From positions 1 to 64,000 of the forward strand of contig NZ_JAJOMB010000025.1 in assembly GCF_021129305.1 (NCBI RefSeq): a stretch of DNA of 64,000 nt, given 5' to 3'. Below, piece by piece: positions 34,537 through 44,140 of the stretch. Within the stretch, counting starts at the first letter, position 1; each line of letters starts with the position of its first letter. The notes beneath the pieces were generated by a model. That model did no database searches, was not told the DNA's origin, and saw only the letters and a program-made list of their open reading frames with translations. This stretch comes from Kineosporia babensis. Lineage in GTDB: Bacteria > Actinomycetota > Actinomycetes > Actinomycetales > Kineosporiaceae. Position numbers and translations under genes: made by a program.

Positions 34537-35688
34537 GTGAGTACCTCGACTGCGCGCCCGGCCCGTGCGGGGCTGCGACGACTGCGCGGCCCCGGACGTC
34601 GTCCCTGGTGGGCGCTGCAGGTAGGGGCCGCGCTGGTCGTGCTCTGGCTGGTCCTGGGGTATCTGGGTGCGTCGGTGATGATCGTCGCGGCGGTGGTGTT
34701 CGCGGCGGCGCCGGTGATGCTGGTGCACCACCCGGTGCTGTGCTGGTGGGTGACCATGCTGTTCGCGCCCTTCCTGGCCTTCCTGGCCAGGGACGAGGGT
34801 GTGCTGGTGCTGTGCTGCCTGGCGATCTACACGGCGGCCGGGATCCTGAGCTGGTCTCGTCCCTGGCGGGTCTCGGTACCGGCCACGGCTGGGTCCGGGG
34901 TGCTGCTGCTGATGCTGTTCGCCACGCTGATGCCCGGCGTCCGGGTGGACCAGAACGCGCCTGTCCTCGTCATGGCGCTGCTGTGCGTGTGGGTGGTGGC
35001 CAACTCCGGCGGCCAGGCCCGGCGCCGGGCGCTCGCGGCCCGGACGCGCGCGACCGAGCAGGCGATCGAGGCCGAGAGGCTGCGGATCGCCCGGGAGATG
35101 CACGACCTGATCGCGCACAGTCTGGGGGCGATCGCGTTCCAGGCCGGCATGGGCGCTCGGGTGATCGACTCCCAGCCCGCGCAGGCGCGTCACGCGCTCA
35201 GCGCGATCGAGAGCACCAGCCGCCAGACCCTGGCGGAGCTGCGGCGCACGCTGGGTGCCTTGCGCCGTTCCGATCCCGAAGGTGCACCGGCGGCGCCGAT
35301 GCCGAACCTGGCGGATCTGGACCGGCTGATCTCCACCACCCGCGAGGCCGGGGTGACGCTTGAGCTGGAGCGTCTCGGCGAGGTCCGGGAACTGCCCGCT
35401 GACCTGGAGCTTTCGGCGTTCCGGATCGTTCAGGAGTCGGTCACCAACGTGGTCCGGCACGCGGGCACGCCCAGCTGCCGGGTCCGCCTGGTCTTTCACC
35501 CGGCCGAGCTGGAGATCGAGGTCCTGGACCAGGGCCGTGGTAGTGGCGCGGCGCTGAGCAGCGGGTACGGGCTGGTCGGGATGCGGGAGCGGATCACGTT
35601 GCTGGACGGGCAGTTCAGCGCGGGGCCGCGGGAGCAGGGTGGGTTCCGGGTGGGTGCGCGGTTCCCGATTCCGGCAACGGACGCGTGA
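34537..35688 (+). CDS. Two-component sensor histidine kinase, NarL/DesK type
   Basis: A 383-residue membrane kinase. Several N-terminal transmembrane helices (about residues 25-150, e.g. VVLWLVLGYLGASVMIVAAVVFAA) lead to a HisKA_3 dimerisation domain with the phosphoacceptor in EMHDLIAHSLGA. A HATPase domain with SVTNVVRHAG (N box) and SGYGLVGMRERI follows. No periplasmic sensor domain is seen, so it probably senses membrane or intramembrane signals. GTG at 34537 is the likely start. Its response regulator begins 22 bases downstream. Confidence 0.88.
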   Translation: MSTSTARPARAGLRRLRGPGRRPWWALQVGAALVVLWLVLGYLGASVMIVAAVVFAAAPVMLVHHPVLCWWVTMLFAPFLAFLARDEGVLVLCCLAIYTAAGILSWSRPWRVSVPATAGSGVLLLMLFATLMPGVRVDQNAPVLVMALLCVWVVANSGGQARRRALAARTRATEQAIEAERLRIAREMHDLIAHSLGAIAFQAGMGARVIDSQPAQARHALSAIESTSRQTLAELRRTLGALRRSDPEGAPAAPMPNLADLDRLISTTREAGVTLELERLGEVRELPADLELSAFRIVQESVTNVVRHAGTPSCRVRLVFHPAELEIEVLDQGRGSGAALSSGYGLVGMRERITLLDGQFSAGPREQGGFRVGARFPIPATDA

Positions 35689-35710
35689 ACGTGCGTGAGG
35701 ATGGTGCATC

Positions 35711-36367
35711 GTGAGTGTGAGCGTGGTGCTGGCCGACGACCAGCCGCTGATCCGGGCCGGGCTGCGGGTGCTGCTGGCCGAGACCGAGGACCTGAGGTTC
35801 GTGGGGGAGGCCGGTGACGGTCTGGAGGCGGTCGAGCTGGCCGGGCGGCTGCGGCCGGACGTGGTGGTGATGGACCTGCGGATGCCTCGGCTGGACGGGA
35901 TCGGCGCGACCCGGCAGATCGTCGAGAAGTATCCCGACGTCAAGGTTCTCGTCCTGACCACGTTCGACGACGACGAGTACCTGTACGGGGCGCTGCGGGC
36001 GGGGGCCAGCGGGTTCCTGGTCAAGGACATCTCGCTGGACGACATGCTGGCCGGGATCCGGGTGGTGGCCGCCGGTGACGCCCTGATCGCGCCGAGCCTG
36101 ACCCGCCGGCTGATGCATGCGGCGATCGGCCGGAACGCACCCGCGCACCCGCCCCAGCAGCTGGCGGCCATCACCGAGCGCGAGCAGGAGGTGCTCACCC
36201 TGATCGGCAACGGCCTGTCGAACGCGGAGATCGCGGCCCGGCTGGTGATCAGCCCGGCCACCGCCAAGTCGCACGTGGCCCGGCTGCTGACCAAGCTGAA
36301 CGCCCGCGACCGGGTGCACCTGGTGATCCTGGCCTACGAGTTCCAGCTGGTCACCCCCGGGCGGTAG
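35711..36367 (+). CDS. Two-component response regulator, NarL/FixJ family
   Basis: A 218-residue regulator. The receiver domain has the acidic pocket DD at residues 9-10 and the phosphoacceptor Asp in VVVMDLRMP, plus Lys in LVKDI. The C-terminal LuxR-type helix-turn-helix (TEREQEVLTLIGNGLSNAEIA) binds DNA. It is the cognate partner of the adjacent kinase, with which it is co-transcribed. Target genes are unknown; the divergent bkd operon is one possibility. Confidence 0.9.
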   Translation: MSVSVVLADDQPLIRAGLRVLLAETEDLRFVGEAGDGLEAVELAGRLRPDVVVMDLRMPRLDGIGATRQIVEKYPDVKVLVLTTFDDDEYLYGALRAGASGFLVKDISLDDMLAGIRVVAAGDALIAPSLTRRLMHAAIGRNAPAHPPQQLAAITEREQEVLTLIGNGLSNAEIAARLVISPATAKSHVARLLTKLNARDRVHLVILAYEFQLVTPGR

Positions 36368-36441
36368 GCCCAAGACCCCCTCCCAGGGATGCAGCCCGCA
36401 AGCCGATGTGAAGCCAGGGCCTGGCGCGCCAGCCTGAAGTC

Positions 36442-38067
36442 ATGGCGAAAATCATGGCTTGGCAAGGGTTTCGCGAGCGCCTGGAACACATCGGCCCGGG
36501 CCGGGTCCTCGGGGTGCAGGTGCTCGTGGTGGCGGTGTTCACCCTGCTGTGGAACCCGCTGGACTTCTTCATCTACCGGCTGGGCGGGGCGGCCATCGGC
36601 TCCGGCACCGACCTGTACCTGGAACGTCAGGCCGGGCTGTTCTTCACCTACACGCCGTTTGCCGCGCTGTCGTTCGTACCGCTGAACTGGCTGCCGCTGA
36701 TCCCGGCCCGGCTGTTGTGGAATCTGGCGGTGTTCGCGGCCTTCGCCTGGGCGGTGCGCGAGATGCTGCTGCTGGCCAGGATCCCTTTCTCGCGAAGGAT
36801 CTTCGGCTGGTGCGTGGCCGGTGGGCTGCTGCTGGAGCCGGTCTGGCACACGTTCTTCCTGGGCCAGATCAACGTGTTCCTGCTGGCGCTGGTGCTGTTC
36901 GACGTACGCCGGGTGGCCGAGGGTAGAGGCCGGGGCGTGGGTATCGGGCTGGGGGTGGCGGTGGCGATCAAGCTGACGCCCGGGGTGTTCGTCGTGCTCC
37001 TGCTGCTGGCCGGGCGGGTACGGGCGGCGCTTACCGCGGGGGTGAGCTTCGCGGTCTGCACGCTGCTGGGCTTCGCGGCCGACCCGGAGGCGTCGTGGCT
37101 GTACTGGCGGGAGATCTTCTTCGACTCCTCCCGGGTGGGCATCCCCTACATCAGTAACCAGTCCCCGTACGGTGCGCTGGTGCGCCTGGTCGGTGGCCGG
37201 GAGAACGTGGGCGAGTGGTTCCTGCTGGTGCCGGTGGTCTTCCTGGCGCTCGGTCTGGCGGTGGCCACCCGTGATGCCCGCCGCGGCGACTGGGCCAGTG
37301 CGTTCGCCACGGCGGGCCTGACCAGCCTGCTGGTCTCCCCGATCTCCTGGGCCCACCACTGGGTGTGGGCGTTGCCGGCGCTGGTGGTCCTGGTCAATGA
37401 GGGACGCTTTCGGGCAGCTTCCTGGGCCGGTGCCGTCTTCGTGCTGTCACCGATGTGGTACCTGCCGCGCACGCTCGGCCCGATCCCGCTCCTTCCCACG
37501 GTCAACGCCTACCTGGTCGTCGGCCTGGCCCTGTTCACGTGGCTGACCCTGCGCTCACGGGATCAGGGCGAGCTTGCCTCCGGGATGGCCACCGAGCAGG
37601 AGCTCGAGCGCGGCGGGAGCCTCGTCCAGGGGGAAGGTGCGGGCGAGCGGGACGGTGAGGTCGCCGGCGTCGGCCAGTTTGACCAGGGCCCGGCGGGAGC
37701 GCTCGCGGAATTCCCGGCTCTGCGGGGTGGTGCCGCCGACTGCCAGGAACCCGTCGCGCTCGGCGCGGGCCCAGCCGGCGATGGTGACGATGCGGCTGCG
37801 GTCGGAGACCAGGTTCAGCGACACGTCCGCAGCCTCGTCGGTTCCCACCGTGTCCAGCGCCGCGTCGTACCCCTGGGGCGCGATCTGCCGCAGTCGCTCG
37901 GCCAGACCCTCCCCGTAGCGCACGGGGGTGGCGCCGAAGGCCTTCACCCGCTCGAAGTTCCGCTCGGACGCCGTCCCCACGACCCGGGCGCCCAGCAGAC
38001 GCGCCTGCTGCAGAAGGCTCACCCCGACCGCGCCGGACGCGCCGTGGACGACGACGGTGTCTCCTGA
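36442..38067 (+). CDS. GT87 (DUF2029)-type polyprenyl-phosphate mannosyltransferase with antisense-derived tail
   Basis: Polytopic glycosyltransferase of the GT87 family (alpha-1,2-mannosyltransferases such as PimE), which use polyprenyl-phosphate mannose outside the membrane to build lipoglycans. About ten hydrophobic helices are visible. The first-loop catalytic-type Asp lies in GSGTDLYLER, and later family segments are FFLGQINVFLLALVLFD and VAIKLTPGVFVVLL. Membrane homology ends near residue 372 (position about 37558). No stop follows: the frame continues about 170 more residues opposite the convergent reductase gene. That tail is soluble, Gly/Asp/Gln-rich and looks like antisense sequence, so the gene has probably lost its stop. 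Confidence 0.78.
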   Translation: MAKIMAWQGFRERLEHIGPGRVLGVQVLVVAVFTLLWNPLDFFIYRLGGAAIGSGTDLYLERQAGLFFTYTPFAALSFVPLNWLPLIPARLLWNLAVFAAFAWAVREMLLLARIPFSRRIFGWCVAGGLLLEPVWHTFFLGQINVFLLALVLFDVRRVAEGRGRGVGIGLGVAVAIKLTPGVFVVLLLLAGRVRAALTAGVSFAVCTLLGFAADPEASWLYWREIFFDSSRVGIPYISNQSPYGALVRLVGGRENVGEWFLLVPVVFLALGLAVATRDARRGDWASAFATAGLTSLLVSPISWAHHWVWALPALVVLVNEGRFRAASWAGAVFVLSPMWYLPRTLGPIPLLPTVNAYLVVGLALFTWLTLRSRDQGELASGMATEQELERGGSLVQGEGAGERDGEVAGVGQFDQGPAGALAEFPALRGGAADCQEPVALGAGPAGDGDDAAAVGDQVQRHVRSLVGSHRVQRRVVPLGRDLPQSLGQTLPVAHGGGAEGLHPLEVPLGRRPHDPGAQQTRLLQKAHPDRAGRAVDDDGVS

Positions 38068-38481
38068 GACGACCGCGCTGGTGTGCAGCATGTCCGCCGC
38101 CGTCGCACCCGCCAGCAGCAGGTTGGCCGCCTGTGCGAAGTCCAGCCCGGCCGGCTTGGGGAACACGTCCGCGGCCGGCACGGTGATCCGGGTGGCGTAC
38201 CCACCGCGCACCTGGCCGGCGATGACCTCGTCGCCGACCTCGAAACCGGCGCCTGCCCCCACCGCGTCCACCACGCCGGCGACTTCGAGCCCGATCACCT
38301 TCGGCAGCACCGAGGGGTCCTTGCCCGGCCCGGCCGCGAATCCCTTGGCGTCGGCCGGGTTCATCCCCGCCGCCCGCACCGCGATCCGGACCTCACCGGG
38401 ACCGGGCTCCGGGACCGCGAACGTCTGCAGTTCCAGTACCTCAGGCCCTCCAAAAGCGGTGGCGACCCAGCGACGATCCAC
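37555..38481 (-). CDS. NADPH-dependent quinone oxidoreductase-like MDR enzyme
   Basis: A 308-residue zinc-independent medium-chain reductase. The GroES-like half has PGEVRIAVRAAGMNPAD, and the nucleotide-binding loop is HGASGAVGVSLLQQ. The GTG at 38481 has GAAAGGA 5 bases upstream and is chosen over the ATG nine codons earlier. It probably reduces quinones or enones. Tail-to-tail with the GT87 gene, whose open frame covers more than half of it on the other strand. Confidence 0.85.
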   Translation of the reverse strand: MDRRWVATAFGGPEVLELQTFAVPEPGPGEVRIAVRAAGMNPADAKGFAAGPGKDPSVLPKVIGLEVAGVVDAVGAGAGFEVGDEVIAGQVRGGYATRITVPAADVFPKPAGLDFAQAANLLLAGATAADMLHTSAVVSGDTVVVHGASGAVGVSLLQQARLLGARVVGTASERNFERVKAFGATPVRYGEGLAERLRQIAPQGYDAALDTVGTDEAADVSLNLVSDRSRIVTIAGWARAERDGFLAVGGTTPQSREFRERSRRALVKLADAGDLTVPLARTFPLDEAPAALELLLGGHPGGKLALIP

Positions 38482-38747
38482 GACACGTCCTTTCTCGATC
38501 CTTGACACTGCGACCTGCTGGGCCCCGATCCTGCCGTGTCACGGGCGGGCAGGCGCGCCGACACGGGGAAGCCAGGTCGTGCGTTGGCCGGGCCGGGGAC
38601 GACTGGACCGCCCGGTCCGTGACCGAGGCGGTCGCTCGTCCGTTGCTGGAAGTTCTTGCTGTTCAGTAACTTTTCCGGCTGCCCAGCCGGCTGCGCGGGC
38701 TGGTTACAGCCGGGCGGGTGCCCGGCCGATGCGATGGTGTGGGGAGA

Positions 38748-40877
38748 ATGTCGCGGACGGTGTCGTTGCGGGCCACGCTGATCCTGTTGGGGGTCGGCAG
38801 CATCGTGCTGACCGCGGCCGTGCTGGGTGGGGTGGCCGCCTGGCAGAGTCATGTCTTCAGTGATCAGGCCGACCGGACCATGGCCGGGCAGCGGGACAAC
38901 GAACTGGACAGCCTGACGGCCCAGGTCGATCAGCTGGTCGCCAATGCCGGCGCGGCCACCCAGGCCAGCGTCGACCGGGCGAACACGGTTCTGCTGTCGG
39001 ACCTGGCCGAGAAGGGTGGCCTGCGGCTGGCCCAGACCTCGGTGCGCTGGGACGCGGTCAACCAGGTCACGCAGGAGACCCGGCGGGTGAGCCTGCCGCG
39101 GGTCCTGCTCGAGCGCACCTGGCTCGGCCGTAACCGCGACCTGCGCAAGCCGACCCCGATCGTCGACACCCTGGCGGCCAAGGTGGGTGGGGCCGTCACG
39201 ATCTTCCAGCGGATGAACGACGACGGCGACCTGCTGCGGGTGGCCACCACCGTCCCGAACGCCGAGGGGAAACGGGCGCTGGGCACGTACATTCCCGCGG
39301 CCGGCGCTGACGGCAGCCCGAACCCGGTCGTTGCGGCGATCAAGTCCGGCCGGCCCTACCGAGGTGTCGCCCAGGTGGTCGGCACCTGGTACGTCACCGC
39401 CTACGACCCCCTGAAGAACGCGGACGGCGACGTCATCGGCGCGGTCTTCTTCGGCGTCCCCCAGGCCGAGGCGATCAAGGAACTCACCGAGAGCATCGCC
39501 GCCACCAAGATCGGCCGTCACGGCGGCGTCACCATCTTCAGCAACGGCACCGCCGACCGCGGCCGCGTCATCGCCTCCGGGCTCCCTCAGGACGCCTCGA
39601 CGTCCGAGGAGCCCTTGAAGGCCGTCGACGCCAACGGAACTCCCTACGTCCAGGAAATCGTGGACGCGGCCGCCCGCCTGGGTGAAGGACAGGAATGGAC
39701 GCGCGACTACCGCCTTCCCGGAAGCGGTGACGTCGCCGCGGCCGACAGCACGCTCCGCGTCCGGTATTACGCCCCCTACAGCTGGGCGATCGCCGTACAG
39801 ACCTACAACCCGGACTACGCCGCCGCCAGCCAGGCCCTGAGCGACGGCCGGGCCGGGATGCTGAAGATCTTCGCGCTCGCCGCCGTCCTGCTGGCGGTCT
39901 TCGGCGGGGGTCTGGCCTGGTACTGGGCCCGCCGCACCGCCCAGCGCCTGGCCGTTCTTACCGGCGCGCTGGACCAGGTGGCCCGCCGCGACCTGACCGC
40001 GAAGGTCACCGAGGGCAGCGACGAGATCGGGCAGATGAGCACCGCCCTGAACACGGCCGTCGGGGAGATCCGCGCGCTGCTGTCAGACATGGCCGGTACC
40101 GCGACGGGGGTGGCGAAGGCGGCCGGTCAGGTCTCCACCGTGGGGGACGAGGTGGCGGGGGCTGCGGATGCGGTGGCGGTGCGCACGGGGCTGGTGGCCT
40201 CGGAGGCGGACGAGGTCAAGCGCACGATGCAGACGATCGAGACCGGCGCGAACGAGATGCACGCCGCCATCAACGAGATCAGTGTGAACGCCACCCAGGC
40301 CGCCACCGTGGCTCAGGAAACGGTGCTGCGGACCGAGCAGGCCCGGGCGGTGATCGACCGGCTGGGGCACTCCAGTGCGCAGATCGTCGACGTGGTGGAG
40401 GTGATCAGCGCGATCGCCGGGCAGACGAACCTGCTGGCCCTGAACGCGACGATCGAGGCTGCGCGCGCCGGTGAGGTGGGTAAGGGTTTCGCGGTGGTGG
40501 CCAACGAGGTCAAGGAACTGGCTCGCCAGACCGCCGAGGCCACGGTCGACGTGACCACGCGGGTGAACACGATCCGGGCCGACACCGATGACGCGGTGGC
40601 GGCGATCATGGCGATCGGTGAGGCGATCGAGCGGGTGAGCGCCTTCCAGGACGCGATCGCCGGTGCGGTGGAGGAGCAGAGCTCGGTGGCCTCGGAGATG
40701 AGCCGCAGCGTGGAGACGGTCAGTTCCGGGGGTACGCAGATCAGCACGGGTATCGGCGAGGTGGAGGCCACCGTGGCCAGCACGCTGAAGGCGGTGGGCA
40801 GTTCGCGGGAGGCAGCGCGCACGCTGGACGAGAACGCCAACGAGCTCACCCGGCTGGTGCAGCGCTTCGCCCGCTAG
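38748..40877 (+). CDS. Methyl-accepting chemotaxis protein with extracellular Cache-type sensor
   Basis: A 709-residue receptor. First transmembrane helix at about residues 6-32 ([21 protein letters not shown]), an extracellular domain at about 33-360 of the Cache type ([33 protein letters not shown]), a second helix ([20 protein letters not shown]), then HAMP and a coiled-coil signalling domain. The signalling tip reads [23 protein letters not shown], followed by [18 protein letters not shown] at 38748 with GGGGAG directly upstream. Its presence implies a motile, chemotactic actinomycete. No CheA/CheW genes are in the window. Confidence 0.9.
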   Translation: MSRTVSLRATLILLGVGSIVLTAAVLGGVAAWQSHVFSDQADRTMAGQRDNELDSLTAQVDQLVANAGAATQASVDRANTVLLSDLAEKGGLRLAQTSVRWDAVNQVTQETRRVSLPRVLLERTWLGRNRDLRKPTPIVDTLAAKVGGAVTIFQRMNDDGDLLRVATTVPNAEGKRALGTYIPAAGADGSPNPVVAAIKSGRPYRGVAQVVGTWYVTAYDPLKNADGDVIGAVFFGVPQAEAIKELTESIAATKIGRHGGVTIFSNGTADRGRVIASGLPQDASTSEEPLKAVDANGTPYVQEIVDAAARLGEGQEWTRDYRLPGSGDVAAADSTLRVRYYAPYSWAIAVQTYNPDYAAASQALSDGRAGMLKIFALAAVLLAVFGGGLAWYWARRTAQRLAVLTGALDQVARRDLTAKVTEGSDEIGQMSTALNTAVGEIRALLSDMAGTATGVAKAAGQVSTVGDEVAGAADAVAVRTGLVASEADEVKRTMQTIETGANEMHAAINEISVNATQAATVAQETVLRTEQARAVIDRLGHSSAQIVDVVEVISAIAGQTNLLALNATIEAARAGEVGKGFAVVANEVKELARQTAEATVDVTTRVNTIRADTDDAVAAIMAIGEAIERVSAFQDAIAGAVEEQSSVASEMSRSVETVSSGGTQISTGIGEVEATVASTLKAVGSSREAARTLDENANELTRLVQRFAR

Positions 40878-40892
40878 CCGTTGTCGGCTGGT

Positions 40893-41822
40893 TCAGCGGT
40901 CGGCGCTGCTCAATTCGATGTGGAGGAGGTCATAGCTGGTGGTCTCGCGCCCGGTGGAGACACTCCGGCGCACTTGCGCTCGCACCGTGACCCTGACTCT
41001 CTGATCGTAGAAGTCCTGCAGTTTCTGCGGATGCCCAGGGCTCGTCCGAAGTGAGACCTTCTCGCCGTCGTCCAGAAGTATGGCAGCGGGATCGACAGAA
41101 CTGACGGTGACGAGGATGCCTTCCAGGGTTTCCTCGCTCACGTCGATGGCGTTGCTCTTGATGATTTCCTTGAGGAAAGCGGCGGATCGTCGGTCGAGAG
41201 AAGCGAACTTGCGGTGTTGTGTTCCCGGGCCGAGAGTCAACTCCATCGAGATGTCGTCAGCAACGATGAGATCCGACAGCGACTGAAGGTGTTTGGCGGC
41301 CCGTGGGCCCGCCCCGCGAATCTGCCGCGCGATCTCTTGTTCGCCTAGCGAGTCGTTGGCGACTTCATTGAGAATGCGCAGCAGTTCGGCGAGAGATTCG
41401 GCCAGCAGAGAAGGTTCGGATCCCGATTCGTCCGTACTCTCGGCTGAAGGCTCGGCCAAGAGGGTGAAGACCACTGAACCGGGCGTCGTCACGGGGGTCA
41501 TCTGCAGTTCGGTAGCGCTGCGGATCTCACGGGAGATCTGCCCGAACAAAGTTGCTTGACCGGACCGGGCCGCCCCGATGGAACTGATGACTTCCTGCAG
41601 TGTGCTCAGGGCGGAGGCAGCAGTCTTGACTGCTACCCGGTTGCGCTGGACAGCGGCACCGGCCAGGCGCATCTGCAAGGTCTTGCCCTGCTGAAGGGCG
41701 GACATCTCGGCCAGGGTGGCTGTGTTGATGTCGGCTGCGGTGACAACAGAAGCCTCGTCGGTCTGCTCACCGTCCATCAAGGTCTGCCAGAGCTGCTCCG
41801 GGGAGGAAGAATCGCCTGTCAC
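40893..41822 (-). CDS. Unknown partner protein of a two-gene lower-GC unit, 309 aa
   Basis: A 309-residue soluble protein, Ser/Ala/Leu-rich, helical in the first two-thirds (AVKTAASALSTLQEVISSIG, SLAELLRILNEVANDSLGE). It contains a short Gly-Pro segment (RGAGPRAAKHLQSL) and a C-terminal region of alternating hydrophobics that looks like a small beta-barrel (RVRVTVRAQVRRSV, LLHIELSS). No known family recognised. The GTG start overlaps the stop of the upstream nucleotidyltransferase-like gene by 4 bases and has GGAGGTG 8 bases before it, so the two proteins are made together. Base composition is visibly less GC-rich than in the neighbours. Confidence 0.72.
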   Translation of the reverse strand: MTGDSSSPEQLWQTLMDGEQTDEASVVTAADINTATLAEMSALQQGKTLQMRLAGAAVQRNRVAVKTAASALSTLQEVISSIGAARSGQATLFGQISREIRSATELQMTPVTTPGSVVFTLLAEPSAESTDESGSEPSLLAESLAELLRILNEVANDSLGEQEIARQIRGAGPRAAKHLQSLSDLIVADDISMELTLGPGTQHRKFASLDRRSAAFLKEIIKSNAIDVSEETLEGILVTVSSVDPAAILLDDGEKVSLRTSPGHPQKLQDFYDQRVRVTVRAQVRRSVSTGRETTSYDLLHIELSSADR

Positions 41823-42379
41823 CAGTTCACCTCCAGGTAGCCGCGGACCGGGTCTGAGCTCTCGATAGTAGGTGCATCGTCCTTGTCTGGACCACGGCGA
41901 CTCCGCTGCCACCAGTCGTCCCAGGCACCGCGCAGGGCGAAGGCGGACTGGAACTCCGGGTCGATTCCGCCGGCCCGCCAGGGCTGGGGGATCCGTTGCC
42001 GCACGAACATGAACGCATCGACGCGAAGACCGAGTTTCTTGCGCAGTTGCTGGCTCTTACCGAACTCAAGCACCTTACGCTTCTTGTTGTTGCTGCCGAG
42101 TTCATCGAAGGCCGATTCGCGGATGATGAACAGCGAGTCCAGGTCATCGGGGTCCACCTTGGCCGTGGTGAAACTACCGCCAATCCAGTTGGCTTCGACC
42201 AAGGCAGGATGAAGCTGATCCAGCATCGTTTTCGCCGAGCGGAAGTCTGCGAGGCATTGTGCCCGGGTCGACGAGGTCGAGAAGGGCGGGCTGAGAACGA
42301 ACGTCTGCTCAAGCTCTTCGATGGTGCAGGAATGACGGCCCAGGGGGAGGAACCCTGCCGGCGACAGAGTCGGGATCAT
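41819..42379 (-). CDS. Nucleotidyltransferase-like protein (DUF6932-type), 186 aa
   Basis: A 186-residue soluble protein. The opening (MIPTLSPAGFLPLGRHSCT) and the central IGGSFTTAKVDPDDLDSLF match, from memory, the DUF6932 pattern, with the nucleotidyltransferase-like GS...DxD signature at about residues 67-84. In classical enzymes of this fold the two acidic residues bind metal and NTP. The ATG at 42379 has no clear ribosome binding site but is preceded by AT-rich sequence, so it may be leaderless. It is translationally coupled to the 309-aa partner. This could be a minimal nucleotidyltransferase two-gene system (toxin-antitoxin or defence-like); the role is not established. Confidence 0.72.
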   Translation of the reverse strand: MIPTLSPAGFLPLGRHSCTIEELEQTFVLSPPFSTSSTRAQCLADFRSAKTMLDQLHPALVEANWIGGSFTTAKVDPDDLDSLFIIRESAFDELGSNNKKRKVLEFGKSQQLRKKLGLRVDAFMFVRQRIPQPWRAGGIDPEFQSAFALRGAWDDWWQRSRRGPDKDDAPTIESSDPVRGYLEVNW

Positions 42380-42501
42380 TGGGAGAGAGTCGCAGAAAAA
42401 ATGGAAAGAATGCGATTCTGGACCATGGAATACCGCTCTGGAATTGGGGGCCCGGTGACCCGGGAAAAGGTCACCGGGCACCCGGTCGATCGGTGAAGTG
42501 G

Positions 42502-44022
42502 TCAGTGCGCTGCGCCCGCCGCCTCGGCAGCGGGCTGGGCGTGCGGGTCTTCGGCCGGGGCCTTGCGCAGTAGGTAGAAGGTGATGCCGGAGCCGATGAT
42601 CCCGACCAGGCCGGCCACGATGAAGGCGCCGTGCAGTCCGTTGGCGAAGGCTTCGTGGATCGCGGTCTCGAGTTGGGCGTGGAAGGCGGGCGGGGAGGCC
42701 TGGATCACGGCCTGGGTCTGTCCGCCGGAGACGGCCGAGGCGATGCTGTCGGCGGAGGGGACGCCGTTGGCGGCGAGGGTGTCGGCGGCGCGGGAGGTGA
42801 AGACTGAGCCGAGGATGGCCACGCCGAACGCGGTGCCCAGTTGCCGGGAGGTGTTGAGCACCCCGGAGGCCATGCCGCTGCGCTGGAGCGGGACGGCGGA
42901 CAGGGCGGCTGAGGTCAGGGGTGGGGCGGCCAGGCCGACGCCGAGGCCGACGACCATCAGGCCGGCCAGGAGCGCGGTCCAGGTGGAGCCGGGCTTGACC
43001 AGGAGCATGAGCAGGCTGCCGCAGCCGATCAGGAACAGGCCGGCGCCGATCGGGCGGGAGGCCGGGATGCCGTGCAGCCGGCTGCTCAGGGCGCCGCTGA
43101 CGGTGAACGCGACCAGGGACAGCGGCAGCAGGGCCAGTCCGGCCTTGAGCGGGCTGAGGCCGGCGACGGACTGCAGCCAGATCGAGATCAGCACGCTGGA
43201 GCCGAACGCGGCCGAGGAGAGCACGGCGGCGGCCAGGACGGCGCCGGTGAAGACCGGGCTGCGCAGCAGGCCGAGGTCGATCAGGGGGTGCTCGGTGCGG
43301 CGCTGGATGAGCACGAACCCGGCCAGGGCCACGAGCCCGAGCACGGCGCAGGTCACGGGGGTGCGGGCGCTCCAGCCTTCGGATCCGGCCTCGATGATGG
43401 CGTAGGTGATCAGCCCGGCCGCGGCGGTGAAGGTGATCATCCCGGGGACGTCGAGGCGCACGCGGCGGCGGGCGCCGTCGGTGAACAGGATGAGCGACAG
43501 GGCGATGGCGAGGGCGGAGATGGGCAGGTTGACCCAGAACGCCCAGCGCCAGGACAGCAGTTCGGTCAGGACGCCGCCGATCACCGAGCCCAGGCCGGCG
43601 GCGGCGCCGCTGACCGCGCCCCACAGGCCGAAGGCGGTGCCCCGGTCACGGCCGGTGTAGGAGACGTTGATCAGGGCGACGGTGGTGGCGAACATGGCGG
43701 CGCCGCCGACGCCCTGCAGGGCGCGGGCGATGATCAGGACGTTGATGTCCTGGGCCAGGCCGCAGGCCACCGAGGCGATGGCGAAGATGCTCAGGCCGGC
43801 CACGTAGACCCGGCGCCGGCCGATCGCGTCGGCCAGGCCCCCGGCGCCGAGCAGCAGCGCGGCCAGGCTGAGGGCGTAGATGTCGATCACCCACTGGACC
43901 TGGCTGAAGCTCGCGTCCAGGTCGCGGGTGACGTGGGGCAGGGCGACATTCACGATGGTGATGTCGATGAGCAGCATGAAGGTGCCCAGGCAGACCGCCA
44001 GCAGCGGGGTCCACTTCCGCAT
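42502..44022 (-). CDS. MFS multidrug exporter, DHA2 (EmrB/QacA) family
   Basis: A 506-residue transporter with about 14 transmembrane helices. First helix LLAVCLGTFMLLIDITIVNVALP carries the family D-x-TIVNVALP signature. Motif A-like DAIGRRRVYV and motif C-like AVSGAAAGLGSVIGGVL are present. It probably exports drugs or a metabolite using the proton gradient. ATG at 44022 with GGGAG upstream; the six codons before it are ignored. It is divergent from the Lrp-type regulator at 44141. Confidence 0.9.
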   Translation of the reverse strand: MRKWTPLLAVCLGTFMLLIDITIVNVALPHVTRDLDASFSQVQWVIDIYALSLAALLLGAGGLADAIGRRRVYVAGLSIFAIASVACGLAQDINVLIIARALQGVGGAAMFATTVALINVSYTGRDRGTAFGLWGAVSGAAAGLGSVIGGVLTELLSWRWAFWVNLPISALAIALSLILFTDGARRRVRLDVPGMITFTAAAGLITYAIIEAGSEGWSARTPVTCAVLGLVALAGFVLIQRRTEHPLIDLGLLRSPVFTGAVLAAAVLSSAAFGSSVLISIWLQSVAGLSPLKAGLALLPLSLVAFTVSGALSSRLHGIPASRPIGAGLFLIGCGSLLMLLVKPGSTWTALLAGLMVVGLGVGLAAPPLTSAALSAVPLQRSGMASGVLNTSRQLGTAFGVAILGSVFTSRAADTLAANGVPSADSIASAVSGGQTQAVIQASPPAFHAQLETAIHEAFANGLHGAFIVAGLVGIIGSGITFYLLRKAPAEDPHAQPAAEAAGAAH

Positions 44023-44140
44023 GGTGTTTTCTCCCGGCAAGGTTCGGTGGTGACGCTGATCAGGATCGGCACTCGCGGCGCTAAAGCGCAGGTGCTCGGC
44101 GTCAGGTGTCTAGAATCCTCCGTCGAAGGGCGGTGTGGCG

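Noticed and set aside
34287..36294. Long minus-strand open frame across the two-component genes
   Set aside because: Antisense of the histidine kinase and response regulator; the product shows no domains.
38534..38563. CCGTGTC...GACACGG inverted repeat before the chemotaxis receptor
   Set aside because: Seven-base GC-rich arms with a long spacer are expected by chance in this composition; no independent support.
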